Part shown: positions 35,529 to 48,093 of the stretch, one piece after another
Numbering within the stretch: position 1 is the first letter of the stretch
Layout of the letters: each line of letters opens with the position of its first letter
NCBI GenBank assembly: GCA_024752435.1
Contig: CP103028.1
Span: forward strand, 1,217,666-1,281,665
Length of the DNA stretch: 64,000 nt
Origin: Allantophomopsis cytisporea
Taxonomy: Eukaryota; Ascomycota; Leotiomycetes; Phacidiales; Phacidiaceae
Direction: 5' to 3'
Notes under the pieces: generated by a model
Told to the model about the DNA's origin: nothing
Databases searched by the model: none
The model's input: the letters and a program-made list of their open reading frames with translations, nothing else
Position numbers and translations under genes: made by a program

Positions 35529-36277
35529 TATCACTGAATCTCCTCTTGAATTCTTCGAGACTTGTATGTTTCGAAGTAGAGTCGAAACTCGGAAAAGAGG
35601 CAAATTGGTCTTGGAGGGCCAATTTCTGCTCTTATCATACTTCTATAGCCTTTATATGTCGATTGATCCCCCATTTTTGCACAATGTTAAGAACATAGAG
35701 CGTTGAAAGAATGCAAATCATTAACTTGGCAAATAAGTGGTTCAAAAATCTGATATATATCGGCAATCGTTGTAAGCCCACATAAAGTACTAAGATGGCG
35801 AATCGAAAGTTGATGAGATACAGGAAATCCCCCGAAGTCTCCCTTTTTCAAGAGCCCGCAAGGATACTACAATGAGCCCGAGAATCTGCCGGTAGATCGT
35901 CCTGAGTTTTGGCTTCCAATGAGCCAGGTTAGTATCGTCTCAACGGTCTGATCGAAGCTAATGATATAAGAATGGTGTGCTATTGCGTCTTTATACTAAT
36001 AATTATAAGTGGAGCCGATAAGACAACCACACCAAAACATTATTTGAAAATATGCTGAAAGATAATTGTTCGCGCAGATGTCAAGACATGGTATCACTGG
36101 GATGCAGTCCGATTGCATTGGACGATATGTGAATCTACTAGTGAAATTGGATGCAAGTCCATCTCGGCGGAGTAAGAAATAATATAAGTGGGTGTTGTAT
36201 TGTGGTGATGCTAGTTCTGTCGAACATTCCTGTCTATGCGAACGAAAAAGAAGAACTGAAAAAGAAGTAAGCAAAAG
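35529..36277. other. Intergenic
   Basis: 5' flank of the UNC93-like gene and 3' flank of the glucan synthase gene; no gene seen. An in-frame extension of the transporter to 35603 is open, but the ATG at 35528 fits better. Confidence 0.5.
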
Positions 36278-39200
36278 CTAAGGCTTGCTCAACTGCTCCT
36301 TTCTGAAGAAGCGGAAGAATCCAGCGCAAATTATAAATTGGAAGATCAGACCAATCCAGAACCAAGCCTTTCGTATACCAGGATACACTCCCGGAGTAAA
36401 GTCCGGGAATACGTCTCCAGGACCAAGTTGACTAGGACCTGCTGCTCTCGCCACAATTGTGGCAAGTGAACCCAGAATTTGGGCGGCAGTGAGCGTGGAC
36501 GCAATATGCACTCTAGTAAGTGTTTGGAGCAAGATCATGCCAAAGCCAACGCCCTGAATAGCATCAAGAGTCCCTAGCCACAGCCAAAGCGATCGCCCAA
36601 CAAGTGCAGAAGCCAGTGGACTTCCAGCCCACGGCACCCACATTCCGATATTGCTGCAGGACCAGAGAATCTGTGCCCAGCGAGGAGCGATAAGACCAAT
36701 TGCGAAGATAGGTAGAATCCAAGAGTGGTCTCTTGAAAGGATGGAGAACCCCCAAAGAAAAGCGGCCCAGACACCAATAAAGAAGAGGAGGACGAGAAGA
36801 ATAACCTGCCAGATCGCGGCATGACTTGATGACCAGAGGTAAGACCAGTTGCGACCAGTGAGAGAAGACAGGAAGAAGTTTTGGATAAGGACGTAGCAGA
36901 AGAACCACAGGACAACCTTGCGGCGGAAAAGAGAGCGATAGAAAGATGGAACTTTGCCGGGCTGTTGGCGGTAGTATTTTGGCAGACCGAGGTAAATTAG
37001 AACTCCGACGACCCAAAGGAAAACAGCTATTGGAATGGCAATGTATGCCATGGCTTTGTCGCTAGTGCTGATGGTTGCACCCTTGAAACCAAGGTTGGTT
37101 TCCTTGGTCAAGTAAGATCCCCATGCCCATAATGCGGTGATATATATAGTTTGTGTACCCTGAATAACACAACTGCGAAAAACCCAGGTCTTGACAGGGG
37201 AACCTCCCTCATCACCAAAGTTGAGGGCAAAGAAGATAGAGCCAGATGACGATGCTGTTGCGTACATGAGAGTAGCGATGGTTTTCATAGCACTGCGGCC
37301 ACCTGTCGAAGCAAAGGGAGCCGTTCCTAAGAGGAGAAAAGAAAGACCATAGAAGAAGAAGGGAATCGTGAGGGTATAGAGACTCTTAAGTTTCATGAAC
37401 ATTGCCCACCAGATCATTGAAGTAGCAAGGTATACGCCAGCAATCTCATACAGCTGGTTAGCGGTTTGCCCAGTACTTCCTGTAAGCAGACTGATCTGGT
37501 ATGAGTTCGCAGCGATAATTTGACCAAAAGCAAGGAAGAAGCTGTGTAACAATTAGGTTGAATTCTGAAAATACAGTGGTAATTGACTTACGAGTACACA
37601 GGCCAGTCACCAATACGGTAGGACATCAACCATTGGACACCAGTGGGAGGGGTGTAATCGGCACCGAGAAGCCATTCGTCCTTCTCGTCTTGGTTGTACT
37701 CATCATGAGGTTGTGCTACTATGATACCAGCAAGCCCCATAGGAATTCCAAGACCTTGACCAATGCTTGGCACTTCACTCGCAGCAATAGATCGGCTTCC
37801 AAAAATCGAGTTCCTTCGAGAAGGAGCGAGTGAAGAGCGTCCCAATTTCGCATCACGGAATTGGCCGAACCACTTTCTCTCAGACTTTACCAAAAATTCT
37901 TCAATACAAAGCTGATCTTCTGAATTACTTCCATTGAGCTTGTTTAAAGACTGTTCAAATGTCTTATAGTACTCACCCCGACTATCAGTGAAGTCTGGAT
38001 CGATCTTCTGAAGTTGGAAGTCAGTCTTTTCGCCCACAATAGTACTTAAGCTGACAACACTCGCTGTTCCTGTACGTAATGACATTCCTAATGCCCCCGG
38101 GGTGCGTGGCATATAATCTGCTTGTGAGTTGTCACCAAGTGCAATGGAGGTACGAGGGCTTGCTCCTGGGGACTCAAGATAAGATACGTTTCCTGGATGG
38201 GAGTAATCCCCTGATGAATTTCCGTCAAGTCTTGGTGCAAAGACTGGCAGATTACGACTGACTGGTCTGGACTGTTCTGGTGTTCCTGGCGTGTTTGGTG
38301 CGGAATACTGGTCCTCGTCACTGCTAGCCTCTGTATGAGCAGAACGTGGTCGGGAAAGGTTGAGATGACCAAGTCCTGAACCAAGAGTACGGGAATTTAC
38401 TGGTCGCTTTAAAGCCTCCTTATCATGCTTCTTGATAGCCTTCGACTGTAGCTTCTCCAATTGGGCAATCCACTGAGCGACGGGAAATCTTTGCTTGGCA
38501 CTCTTTGCTCGCATTACCCTCCGCGTTTGCGTATCGGAGGCTAAAGCGTCTCTGATTGCGATTTTGAACTGGTGTAACATGTGAGATGTTGTAGTACTCT
38601 CAACTGTGAACCACCATCCTGGCATCTGTCCAAGTCCTCCAACACGAGCTCCAATTCCAAGAGCACCTTTACGGCCGAACTCGACTGCAACTAAGCCAAA
38701 AGGTTCGTCTCTAGACGGGATTAAGGCGAATTCGGCCCCACTGAAGATGAAAGGCGGAAGAGCTGTGAATTCTGGCTTAGAGTACACTCTTCCAGGATAC
38801 TTCTTCATCATAACATCAAGTTTGAGGGCAGCGAACTTTCCGTAAAGGTCAATTTGTGGCCCCACACAAATCAGTTGGACGTTCGGGTTTGTTTCAAGTA
38901 CGTTCGGCATCACATCAGCAATAAGATCAACGCCCTTCTGCATGCTCCATCTTCCCACAAACACCAAGAGTTCTGCGTTTGGGTTTTGATCAAGACCAGC
39001 CCATTCTTGAGCCTGTCGCCTCAATTCTGGTCTGGCGGCTTCGAATTCCTCGTCAACCTTCACCTCCACCTTACTTTTCTCCCCTGTCCATTCTGCAGTG
39101 TCAGATGGATCAGGGTTAGGAAGTTGTCCAATTTTGTCCAGTCCCCAGAAAATGGGATATCGTGCGTGACTGCGGGCTCCGTATTTCTTACTAACACCAA

Positions 39201-42200
39201 CAGCCCCGAATCCCTTTTGGTGGACTCTCAAGTAAGATGCAGCTGCATGAAGTAAGTTAAAGACATCTCCGAATTGGACGTATTTCTTGACGATTTCTGG
39301 TGAAAGGTTAAATACCTCACATACTTCCTTATGCTCTTTGGCAGTTCTCAAAGGCCACAAGCCTTGGAACTCAGCGTTATGAAGCGATAAAGCGCAGGGA
39401 ATGGTGCGTTCTGGAAGAAGATAAAGAGGAGCACATGCACCGTGGTAATCATTTATATGATACAAATCGATGGGAAAACGCTTAACTGTCTCGGCAATAC
39501 ATTGATTCCAGGTGGAATAGTAAATTGCGGATTCAAGGTCATCCATGCGAGCCGGATATGGAACACTTTTTGACTGTGCTCGGAAGACTGGCGCGTCCAA
39601 CAAAACATATGTGATGTTCCGGAGAACATGATATTGAACTTGGACTTCATAGCTTTCGCCAAGAATAGTGACATACATCGACTCAGCTGGTGTGTCTTCT
39701 GGATAGTCGATTCCTCCAACACAGGGGACAACCCAGATCAGATCTTGACTTCCTAAGGATTTTCCCATGAGTTGGGCCATGACACCCAAACCACCAATCT
39801 TGATCTTAATAGCCCAGTCCTCAATATCATATTCCATGGTAGCGATCAGAACAGTTCGTCTCTTGCCAAGCCCAGCTTCAACCTCAACCGTAGCGGTCTG
39901 CCTAGCAGCGTCGTCTTGGCTAGAACGCGGCCTAAAGAGCGAAATAGTACTAATACCAGCTCCGGAACCAGCACGACCCAAATGGCGTCTGATAGCAAGA
40001 GGAATATACTGAGCTTTTTCCGTGACGCCATCGGTGTTGAACTTGATAGAATAGAAAGACTTCATGTATAACCAGACAGAAAGCACAGCGGTAACTATGG
40101 GGACTACCCACATAATGATGTACATAGCGAGCTGTATCCATTGATTACCCATCGGAGTGAGTGTGTAGCGAATGTTGGAGTCAGTGATAGAAACTAGGTA
40201 TCCGAGATGTGGCCATGCAGGTGCGGAAGTGATGTTGATGGCTTTCGTAGCTAGAGAAGATGGTGCCATGCGATCAAGGACGCCGTCGTCGTCTACATCC
40301 CCGTATACAGCTGTCTGGTCTGGCTCGCCGTCCGGATTCATACCCCATACGTTGATTTGTAAGAGAGTTTCGTCGGTCCATTCTGTCATGAAGTTGAATC
40401 TCCAGGTTCCACCGTCATCTTGTTCCATCCTGTCTTTGAGGCCGGCGTCATATCCATACTCATTATACTTTCCGTGGGCAAACAAATGGGGGAATCGACG
40501 CTGAGTCTGTGTCGCACTAAGATCCGCATGTTGTTGATAATCAGAAGAACCACTCATTTGGTTGTAGTACTGAACAATGAGATGTTCTCCCTCCCAAGCC
40601 TGTTTCTTCGTTCCAGTCCAATTCTTGGCCTCAAGTGTGTCATTTCCTCCAACGTAAGGCATCCAATCGCTGTAAGTCGTCCAGTCTAAAGTATATCGCC
40701 AATAATCTGCTCCGGCAGCCTTGTGGCTGATATATAAGGTGCCGTTGTCATATTGATGGAGCAATTCTTCTGTATAATTTGCCGACATTGGGAAACTTAT
40801 TGGGTTATCAACTTGACCCACACGGAATAGAAACTTGTCCACAGAGCCAGTATAAGCGGTCTGAGCTTCATTGGAAGCATTCTTGATGGTCAAAGAATGA
40901 ACCCCATTGGATACATTAGTAATATTGGCAGAGAATCGCCATACGCTCGGAATGGTTCCTACGTAATCATTGGCAAATATAGCTGTAATGTTTTCACAAA
41001 CAACTGTGGAATTGTCAAGAGTTGCGATTTCCCCATTCTCTGTGGTTGAATTCAGCGCAATGGATCCCTTCAATGCGTCACAGTTCATCTCTTGGGAGAA
41101 ATAGACCTCGATAGCAACGACTTCCTGTTCGTTCGCTGCCACCGTTGACTGAAGTCGGTAATCGTGACCCGGTGTGAATTTGGTAATAGTGGGAGATGGC
41201 GCAACGAACGAGTCTATCGGTACAAAGGCTTTGAAACCATATTGAGGAAATTCCATTTCATTAATGCAGCCATTGTACTCTTGGGATCCGTAAAGCCAGA
41301 GCTTTTCGGCACTTGATGAAAGGGTATACTCTTCGTAAGGGTAAAAAAGGTTCTTAACCGTAGTGTTGGCAGGGAAAGGTGAAATAAGAGCAGTATCATT
41401 ACTGGAGCAGTCGAAGGTGACGGTCGTCGTATGATTTTCGTTGGTATAGACCAGCCAAACGCTCTGATTTCCTTGTCCGCCACTGCTTGAAAGATCTTGG
41501 ACGCCGTCGTATTCTCCCCTGACAACGGACCACACGCCTGTCTGTGTAGCCACACCCTCGGATCCTGGATAATAAACATCTGCTCGGAATGTTAGTGTCA
41601 GCTCTATAATCCAATGTCGTTTCAAAGCATTGTTATAGGGATTTATATCATCCTGAAAATAATCAAGTGAAGCAAGCAGATTCAAAGATCTTAGATAGTC
41701 CAGAAATCTAGGAATTGTTATACTGCTTGGATGATTCAACGGATCCAGAATCATTCTGAAAGGTCAAAGCAACCAGAAATCTTGAACGTTTGCAAAGAAG
41801 GGAGTGATTTGGAGGGAGTGATTTTAATACCTCGCGTGTAGTTTGAAAGTTGTTGTAAGAAGAAACCATCATTGAGAACAGGGTAGTTCTGACGCATTTC
41901 ATACATTGCTTTCAACACATTTCGAACAGGTGCAGAAGGATCACGATGATCTTTGGAATTCCAGTCGTCCCCACAACCGTATAGAGACGCGTTGACCGGC
42001 CAGTCGTAATACTGTTCGGCGCCAAGAGTATAACATCCATGAGTCTGCCATGCTACAGCAGAAGACATAGCCTGACGGCCGAATACGTAGTTGGAGGCTG
42101 TATTATCGAGAATATAGAACGCTTGTTCTTCACCCCACAACATCATCGGGATACCTGGCATCTGAAGAGTCGTAATAAACTCTCCCAGCAATTGTCTCTG

Positions 42201-43927
42201 TGTACCATTTGCAATAGCTGGCCAGCGAAAAACATCCTGATTGGCAACTCCATACATGTGGCGAATATCGATAGATCCTGTGTTGGGGTTAATAAGGTCG
42301 TTCGTGACAAGAATCTCGTTCCAGGCATCCACCCAATTTACTGGCACATCGTATCCAGATGCCAGATTTCCATCCATGCCCAAGAAACGAGTCAAAGACC
42401 TGTACACAGAATAGTGAAAAGCAGCAGCATCTACAGCATTCTGGCCCTTATCACGGATGAAAAGATAGCTGTCGTTGTCGCTAGTCAATGTAACGGCTTG
42501 GGTAATTGTCAGGTCTGTGATCATATCAGGACTGCGTCCACGACCGCTACAGATATATTAGCCCACATCAAAACAAACATGAGATTTTACATACAGATAT
42601 ATGCTGCCAAACGTGTTTCCGCCAGTAATTTCTCCGGGGATGAAAAAGTTCGTCTTGTTGACGCTGTTGGCACATTCTCTCATATAGTTACTCCAGTCCC
42701 CCAGCGCGTCAACAGTCACCTGTGTAGATTTGTCTATGCGGAAGCTAATGGTAACGAAGTCAGTTGGGTTTGACTTGTCTTGTGTGTGTCATGTGATTCC
42801 ACTTACCCGTCAATATCTAATGACATAATAGTCATACAAGCAAAATGCTTGATTTTTGCCCGCACTGGATCATGCCACTCCCTAAGCCGGTCCTGGACAC
42901 TTGCGAACTTAGCCAGTTGTCTTTCCCAATCTGGAAAGACACCAAATGCTTCAACATCGCCATACTGGTCGAATTCCGAATTATAACAGCCTTTGAGTTC
43001 GTCGGTGACATCTGTGCCAACCTCATAGCCAGTTTCTAGATAGAACCGTGGATATTCACAGGTATCGTTGTATTCATTGCTCCACTTGAAGTCAAGATAT
43101 TGCCTGTTTGAGTCTCTCCAGGCTTGCTTGTGTTCGGCCAAAGAGAATGGAGTCGAAACGTTTTCGTATTCAACAGCCATATTGAGATTTCCCATGGTTG
43201 CCAAGGTGTTGTCCATAATGATATACACTGTAGTAAAACATCAGTAACTCTCCATCATCAAAGAAGCAAGTCTCTTACTTCCGCGATTGTGAATTTCCGT
43301 AACCATTTCCCGGTATTTTTCGATCCTTCCATAATGTAAGTCTAGGAGTGTGAAGTCAAGAGGACTGTAACTGTCTGCACCCCATGGCTCATTAATGAAT
43401 GGTGATCCGGCAACATAAAGTCCTTTGATGCCCATTCCCTGAATATAATCCAAGCTGTCAATGACACCTTGGATGTCTCCTCCATGTCGAAGTTGGGTCT
43501 GTAGCATGTCATGTTCGAATTGTGTGCCATTAGCATTGTCATTGGTAGGGTCACCATTAACGAATGTGTCTAGAAATATCTGAAAGCTATTAGGGCCTGA
43601 AGTGCAAACTGATAATCCACATCTGAGTATTATATGAGAGCTGTACAATCTTCACGCGGTACAAGATAACTCAGAGTTGTTCCGATGATTGAGATTCTAT
43701 ACTAGTCGAAGGGAAAATCAGGTATGACTTGCCGTGTAAACTGGGAATCTCCAATTGTCAGGAGATGGATGGAATGTATGATTCTCCCACTTCCCATAGT
43801 AGTTGAGAGGATCTGTCGCGGTCTCGTTTACGTTCAAATTGTATCCAACATATTCCTCGCTCCATCTCAGTGCAGTTGCTGTACGGAGCAGGGTGGCCAA
43901 GAGGAATGATTTGCGTAGTTGAACCAT
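36278..43927 (-). CDS. ags1: Cell-wall alpha-1,3-glucan synthase (about 2344 aa)
   Basis: Seven exons: 43927-43733, 43579-43279, 43227-42807, 42744-42595, 42546-41831, 41579-37592, 37541-36278; total 2345 codons with all phases consistent. The protein makes the alpha-1,3-glucan of the fungal wall at the plasma membrane. Order: signal peptide (MVQLRKSFLLATLLRTATA); extracellular amylase-like GH13 domain with IFLDTFVNGDPTNDNANGT, DNTLATMG and LDIDGFRIDKSTQV; an extracellular linker; a TM near YIIMWVVPIVTAVLSVWLY; a cytosolic starch-synthase-like GT5 domain with HNAEFQG, VFVGRWSMQKGVDLI and SRDEPFGLVAVEFGRKG (catalytic EX7E); a Ser-rich linker; and a polytopic C-terminus proposed to export the glucan. 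Length is normal. The first intron has a GC donor (GC-AG, 153 nt) and the fifth is long (251 nt). No stop or frameshift found. Confidence 0.95.
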
Positions 43928-46900
43928 GTCGCTAGTATCGGGCTGCTCTGTGAGGTTCGTGCGTAGCTGGTCGAAACCAGATGCCAATCCGCTTACAAAA
44001 ATTCTGGTATACAATGCAACATCGACGGTGTATTAAAACTCGTGACGGGTATCAAAAAGCAAAGCAAAGTGAAGCCACTTGAGTAACGAGGGGACTTGCG
44101 TTGAAAGCGCAACAACAACAATGAGAGAAAATATAACGAACGCTTAGAAGGCAAGATAACAAGAGAAGTAGAGATGCTCACTCGAGCAGATGAGAAAGAA
44201 CTTGCAGGCTAATATTAACCTCGTCACTCCGCCTCAACAGGCGGGGAACATCTGAGTGCTCTCGGGATGGCATTTTGGAATTCAAGGCGATAAGGGATAG
44301 CGCGTTTCTTGAGACTATCTTGGTAAAATCGGAGCGTCTTAGAACATGAGTTCGGTGGCACTACATGCATTCGACTCACAGTTTGCCTGCTCCGTACTAT
44401 CTCGTTTCGTCTCGAGTTCGTGGTCCGGTTGGTTAGGGTCTCTCCTGCGTTCATGGTTCAGATCAAATCGTCACCTGCAAGACAGGAAATGTAGTCAATC
44501 GATTGTGTTATTACTTAATCCTCCGCTGATATAAGTGAGAATGTGGACTAGTATGTTCCATTTTGGACAGCATGATTGTACGAAATAGAAAAATCGCAAG
44601 GGTTATTCCATACTCTATTCAGGATATCATCCCTCACGAACTGTCAGTCATGTTGATCTGCAACGTCACTGATCCAAGTCGGTAGCTATTTCCTATCGCA
44701 AGATATAGCCTGTTCATGGTAAGTGTAAACGGCACACACGTCGTCGTCAGTGGCTAAATATAGAATTCTAACCGTTATGCTGGCAGTCAGCTCCACTTCA
44801 TTGAAAGATTCGAAAAGAACAAGGTCATAGAATCTGAAGGTGGACCTCGAACGCGCACTTTCGAGAACTTCATAGGCGATTAATACTTAGGTCGTCTTGC
44901 AAATGCGCTTTTTATCGAAAGTCTCTGTAATTTCATCGCTACTTCGGGGATAACTGCCACTCGAAATAGTTGATTACAAATGTACCCAAGTACTAGACCC
45001 GGAACATGAAGTACCTGTTCAGGGAGTATTTCGGCAAGATAACCATTCGTTTGCCAGTGTCTGTGACAGGGGTATCTGAGATGGTATGTTGGAAGTGCTG
45101 CGGAGGATCAAACAAGTACTATAAGCATAGACCTATATTGATATGTGTTCGGGATGCAGGGCTTTCAGCATTTTGGTCTCGATGTTAGTACTTTGGTTCA
45201 ATCATCACAGCGACTAACCTACTTACATACAGTGAGTGCATATCACTTCGCAGAACGAGTGCAGTATGATGTGCGGGCCAAAGGTGTGCCTGTAGTACGC
45301 ACTTGGTGTACCACGACACAATCCTCAACTCCTGTGCTTTTGCACCCTCTGTGCTCGTACACATTGTCGTTCGACCTGTGTGATCAATCTGGGCTTGGAG
45401 TTGCTGTAGCCAAGGCCCACTCAAGGAGCAAGGCTATTGTCTACATAGAAATTACTATAATGGAATTGTTCGGGACAAGGATTGGAGTGTTTGCTCGGAG
45501 AGCCGCATTTGCGTTCGTCAGCCATTGATAACTAAAGGATAGTGCCGTGGGTTTTGATACGATCTCAAGTGGCTGAAGTTTGTTAAATCCACCGCGAAAG
45601 TGTTTATTTTTGTCTGAAACGAACAACATCAATATAGACTCTTACACGTCCACTTTATCATGTCATACGGAAGATTTTGTGCATAGGATGCACTAGTTCC
45701 ACGAAACAGAAGGTGAGTTATGCGCTCCTACATACAGACCTCGGACTTCGGATGGTTCAATCTGATGTTCAGGTACCACCTTGCTTCACCATCAATGCCC
45801 TGTTTGATACGAGGTGGATATTTGTTGAGAAAGACGTGGCCATTCTCAGCTTCTGTCACGGATCAAGCGATTGAGTTCGCAAATGTACTACTGCTTTGAG
45901 GAAAGCGGCACGTACTCAGGCACACTACAGTAGGCATATACATGGCAGATGCAGATATGGATAATCACTTTTCAGTGTCTTCCTTCGTCAAGCACAACGA
46001 CAACCTAAGAAGAGGTCGAAATCTGGTAAAACATGAAGGGAAAGTGTATAGAATGATCTTATCGCCTGCTGTCAACTTTACAATGCAGCAGGGATCAGGA
46101 GTGAATTCTCTCTCGGTAGAAAAGCACTCAGAAAAGCCCGACCCGAAGTGCGCCAATTAATAAATATATGCAGTCTTATCCACTTTGCCGGATCCCGAGT
46201 TCATCAGTACGCGTCTTCAATATGGAGATGCATGCGCTATAAATCTGGCATGAACTCTGCTTCTCTCGCTTGCCCACGGCCTTAAGAACAAATCCATCTC
46301 CTTTGCAGAAAACAGCAGACGGCGAAGAAGAGAGCGACATCGTGGAGGATGCTTCTGGCCTTTGTCACGCTGGTATACTCCTCGTTGCATCGTCCTGCTG
46401 TTGAGCTGACTTAAGGCTGCACCAATTCAGCTCAGTCTCTGGAATGTGTACGGAACTTTAGCATCCGTGTGTCCCTGGAATAGAGGCTTCGGTTGCGATC
46501 CGCCCCCGAAAGCAAATCTGATAGCCAAGCTTCGCGCAGATTCACTGATAAACGGTGCGGGGATGCGACTCTCAGAGACAAGATCAGATTGAGATCTGGT
46601 GCGGAATCATTAGCGGGATGTCGTGGATGGCTGGCAAACACTCTGCGGGCTTTGCCTATTGCCAGATGGTGAGTGAGACTAGCAGGAAAAAGTCTGGTGA
46701 ATGCTATGGAGCTTGAGCCACTTAATGCCTCCTCATCCTTACTCATACGTACTGTGCTTCGTAACATTGATGACGAGCGCACCTCACGCAAAACATATGT
46801 ATCCATAACCTATGGAACTGCATACCATCACATCCACAATATGTATGGAGTAAGGAGGAGAAACCGATTCACTTAGTGAGGTACGTAGGCGCTGAAACTT

Positions 46901-47109
46901 CGTTCAGCGATGTAGGAGATAAGACGGTGACGGCGGGGTACCCATTCAAAGTTTCCGTAGGCAAGAGTTTTAGCGCGTTTGTTCGTGTTCCCAGCTAGGC
47001 CAGCTTTTCGCCGACAGGTACCGACAGACTGACAGACATATTTCATATACAACTCAATCTTGAATGACAGATTATTCTATGCAGCAACAATAGGAACATC
47101 AAAATCCTA

Positions 47110-47270
47110 CGAGTTCAATTACATATATCTCCATACTATTAATTTTAATAGCATTCGGAGTACAGAATTGTTTTTCGCCGTATTGAGAAGAGTTGAGTGC
47201 TCGATTTTACTAATTAGTTAACGTGTTGGTATATTCTGGCCGCTCTGTAGATCACCCAACCTGTAACCTG
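47110..47270. repeat. Diverged direct repeat, copy A
   Basis: Pairs with 47810-47965. Shared order of words: an attac-tat block, gga-gta-ag before a ttttcgc block, then gaga-gagttga and a gat(t)ttt block, then gtggta/ttggta, and tattctggccgctct against tattgtggccactct. Most differences are transitions. Confidence 0.5.
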
Positions 47271-47809
47271 AACCTGAGTTGCGACACCTTTAGAAGAGCT
47301 TTGCTTCCATCCGAGTTTCGCAGATCAATAATTATAGCTCGATTGACAAATACCTAATACATAGAACCAAGTTCAGCTGATTGAAAGAGCTAGGTTCGAG
47401 CTGTTACGCTGACTCTCTGTTCTTTTGAAATATACTTCAAACTAGGCTGATACTCTAAGCTCTCGGTGATCATAGGTATCCGAAAACCCGGGTTTTCTTC
47501 TCGAAGTATCAAATCCAGTTTTCTGTACTCTTGACTCTGGAATAGTACTACGATATGCAGAGCGTGTAGAGAGAGGCTCTGTAATAGAATTACAATATAT
47601 CAAACGGAAGTAGCTTTATGTTGGGGATTATGGGATTGCCTTGACCAATTGGAACACACCGGTAATTTTGCTACCTATTGGTTACGGCTTACAACATGGA
47701 ATAATAGCTAGGAACTGCTCACTTTGAATGTGAGAGCCGCATTGATACTACTACTACTTACTACTACCACGCTCCAACTTTATTCGTTGATGTGTGCGTA
47801 ATTCAAGAA

Positions 47810-47965
47810 TTACGTATGAGCATACAATACTACACAGCAATTGAAATTGGAGTAGAGTATTATTTTCGCAGCATTAAAGAAAAGTTGAATGCGAGATTTT
47901 CGCGATAGCTCAATGCTGTGGTAGTGTATTGTGGCCACTCTATTGAGCAGCTAACTCATAAATTT
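47810..47965. repeat. Diverged direct repeat, copy B
   Basis: Second copy of the repeat at 47110-47270, in the same orientation about 700 nt further right. No coding capacity seen. Could be remnants of a non-autonomous element. Confidence 0.5.
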
Positions 47966-48093
47966 CATACGGTTTAGAGGTCAATCTACCATTGTAGTTT
48001 ATGTTCTATTGACATATGATAGTATCTCTCATAATTTGAAGTCACATGATGTTGAAATTGATATTTTCCCATAGTCTCAGACAACTCGACAAC

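Larger units (their letters stand above)
43928..48093. other. Long gene-free stretch with diverged repeats
   Basis: 4.2 kb upstream of ags1, including its promoter. Several short frames (for example 45145-45528 and 45942-46160 on plus) have no recognisable motif. From about 47.1 kb it is AT-rich with a diverged repeat pair. I see no gene. Confidence 0.5.

Noticed and set aside
45145..46160. Small plus-strand frames upstream of ags1
   Set aside because: No signal peptide, domain or splice structure. They may be part of a long leader or non-coding DNA.
46432..46876. Overlapping frames of both strands near 46.6 kb
   Set aside because: Mutually antisense with equal lengths and no motif, so neither can be preferred.
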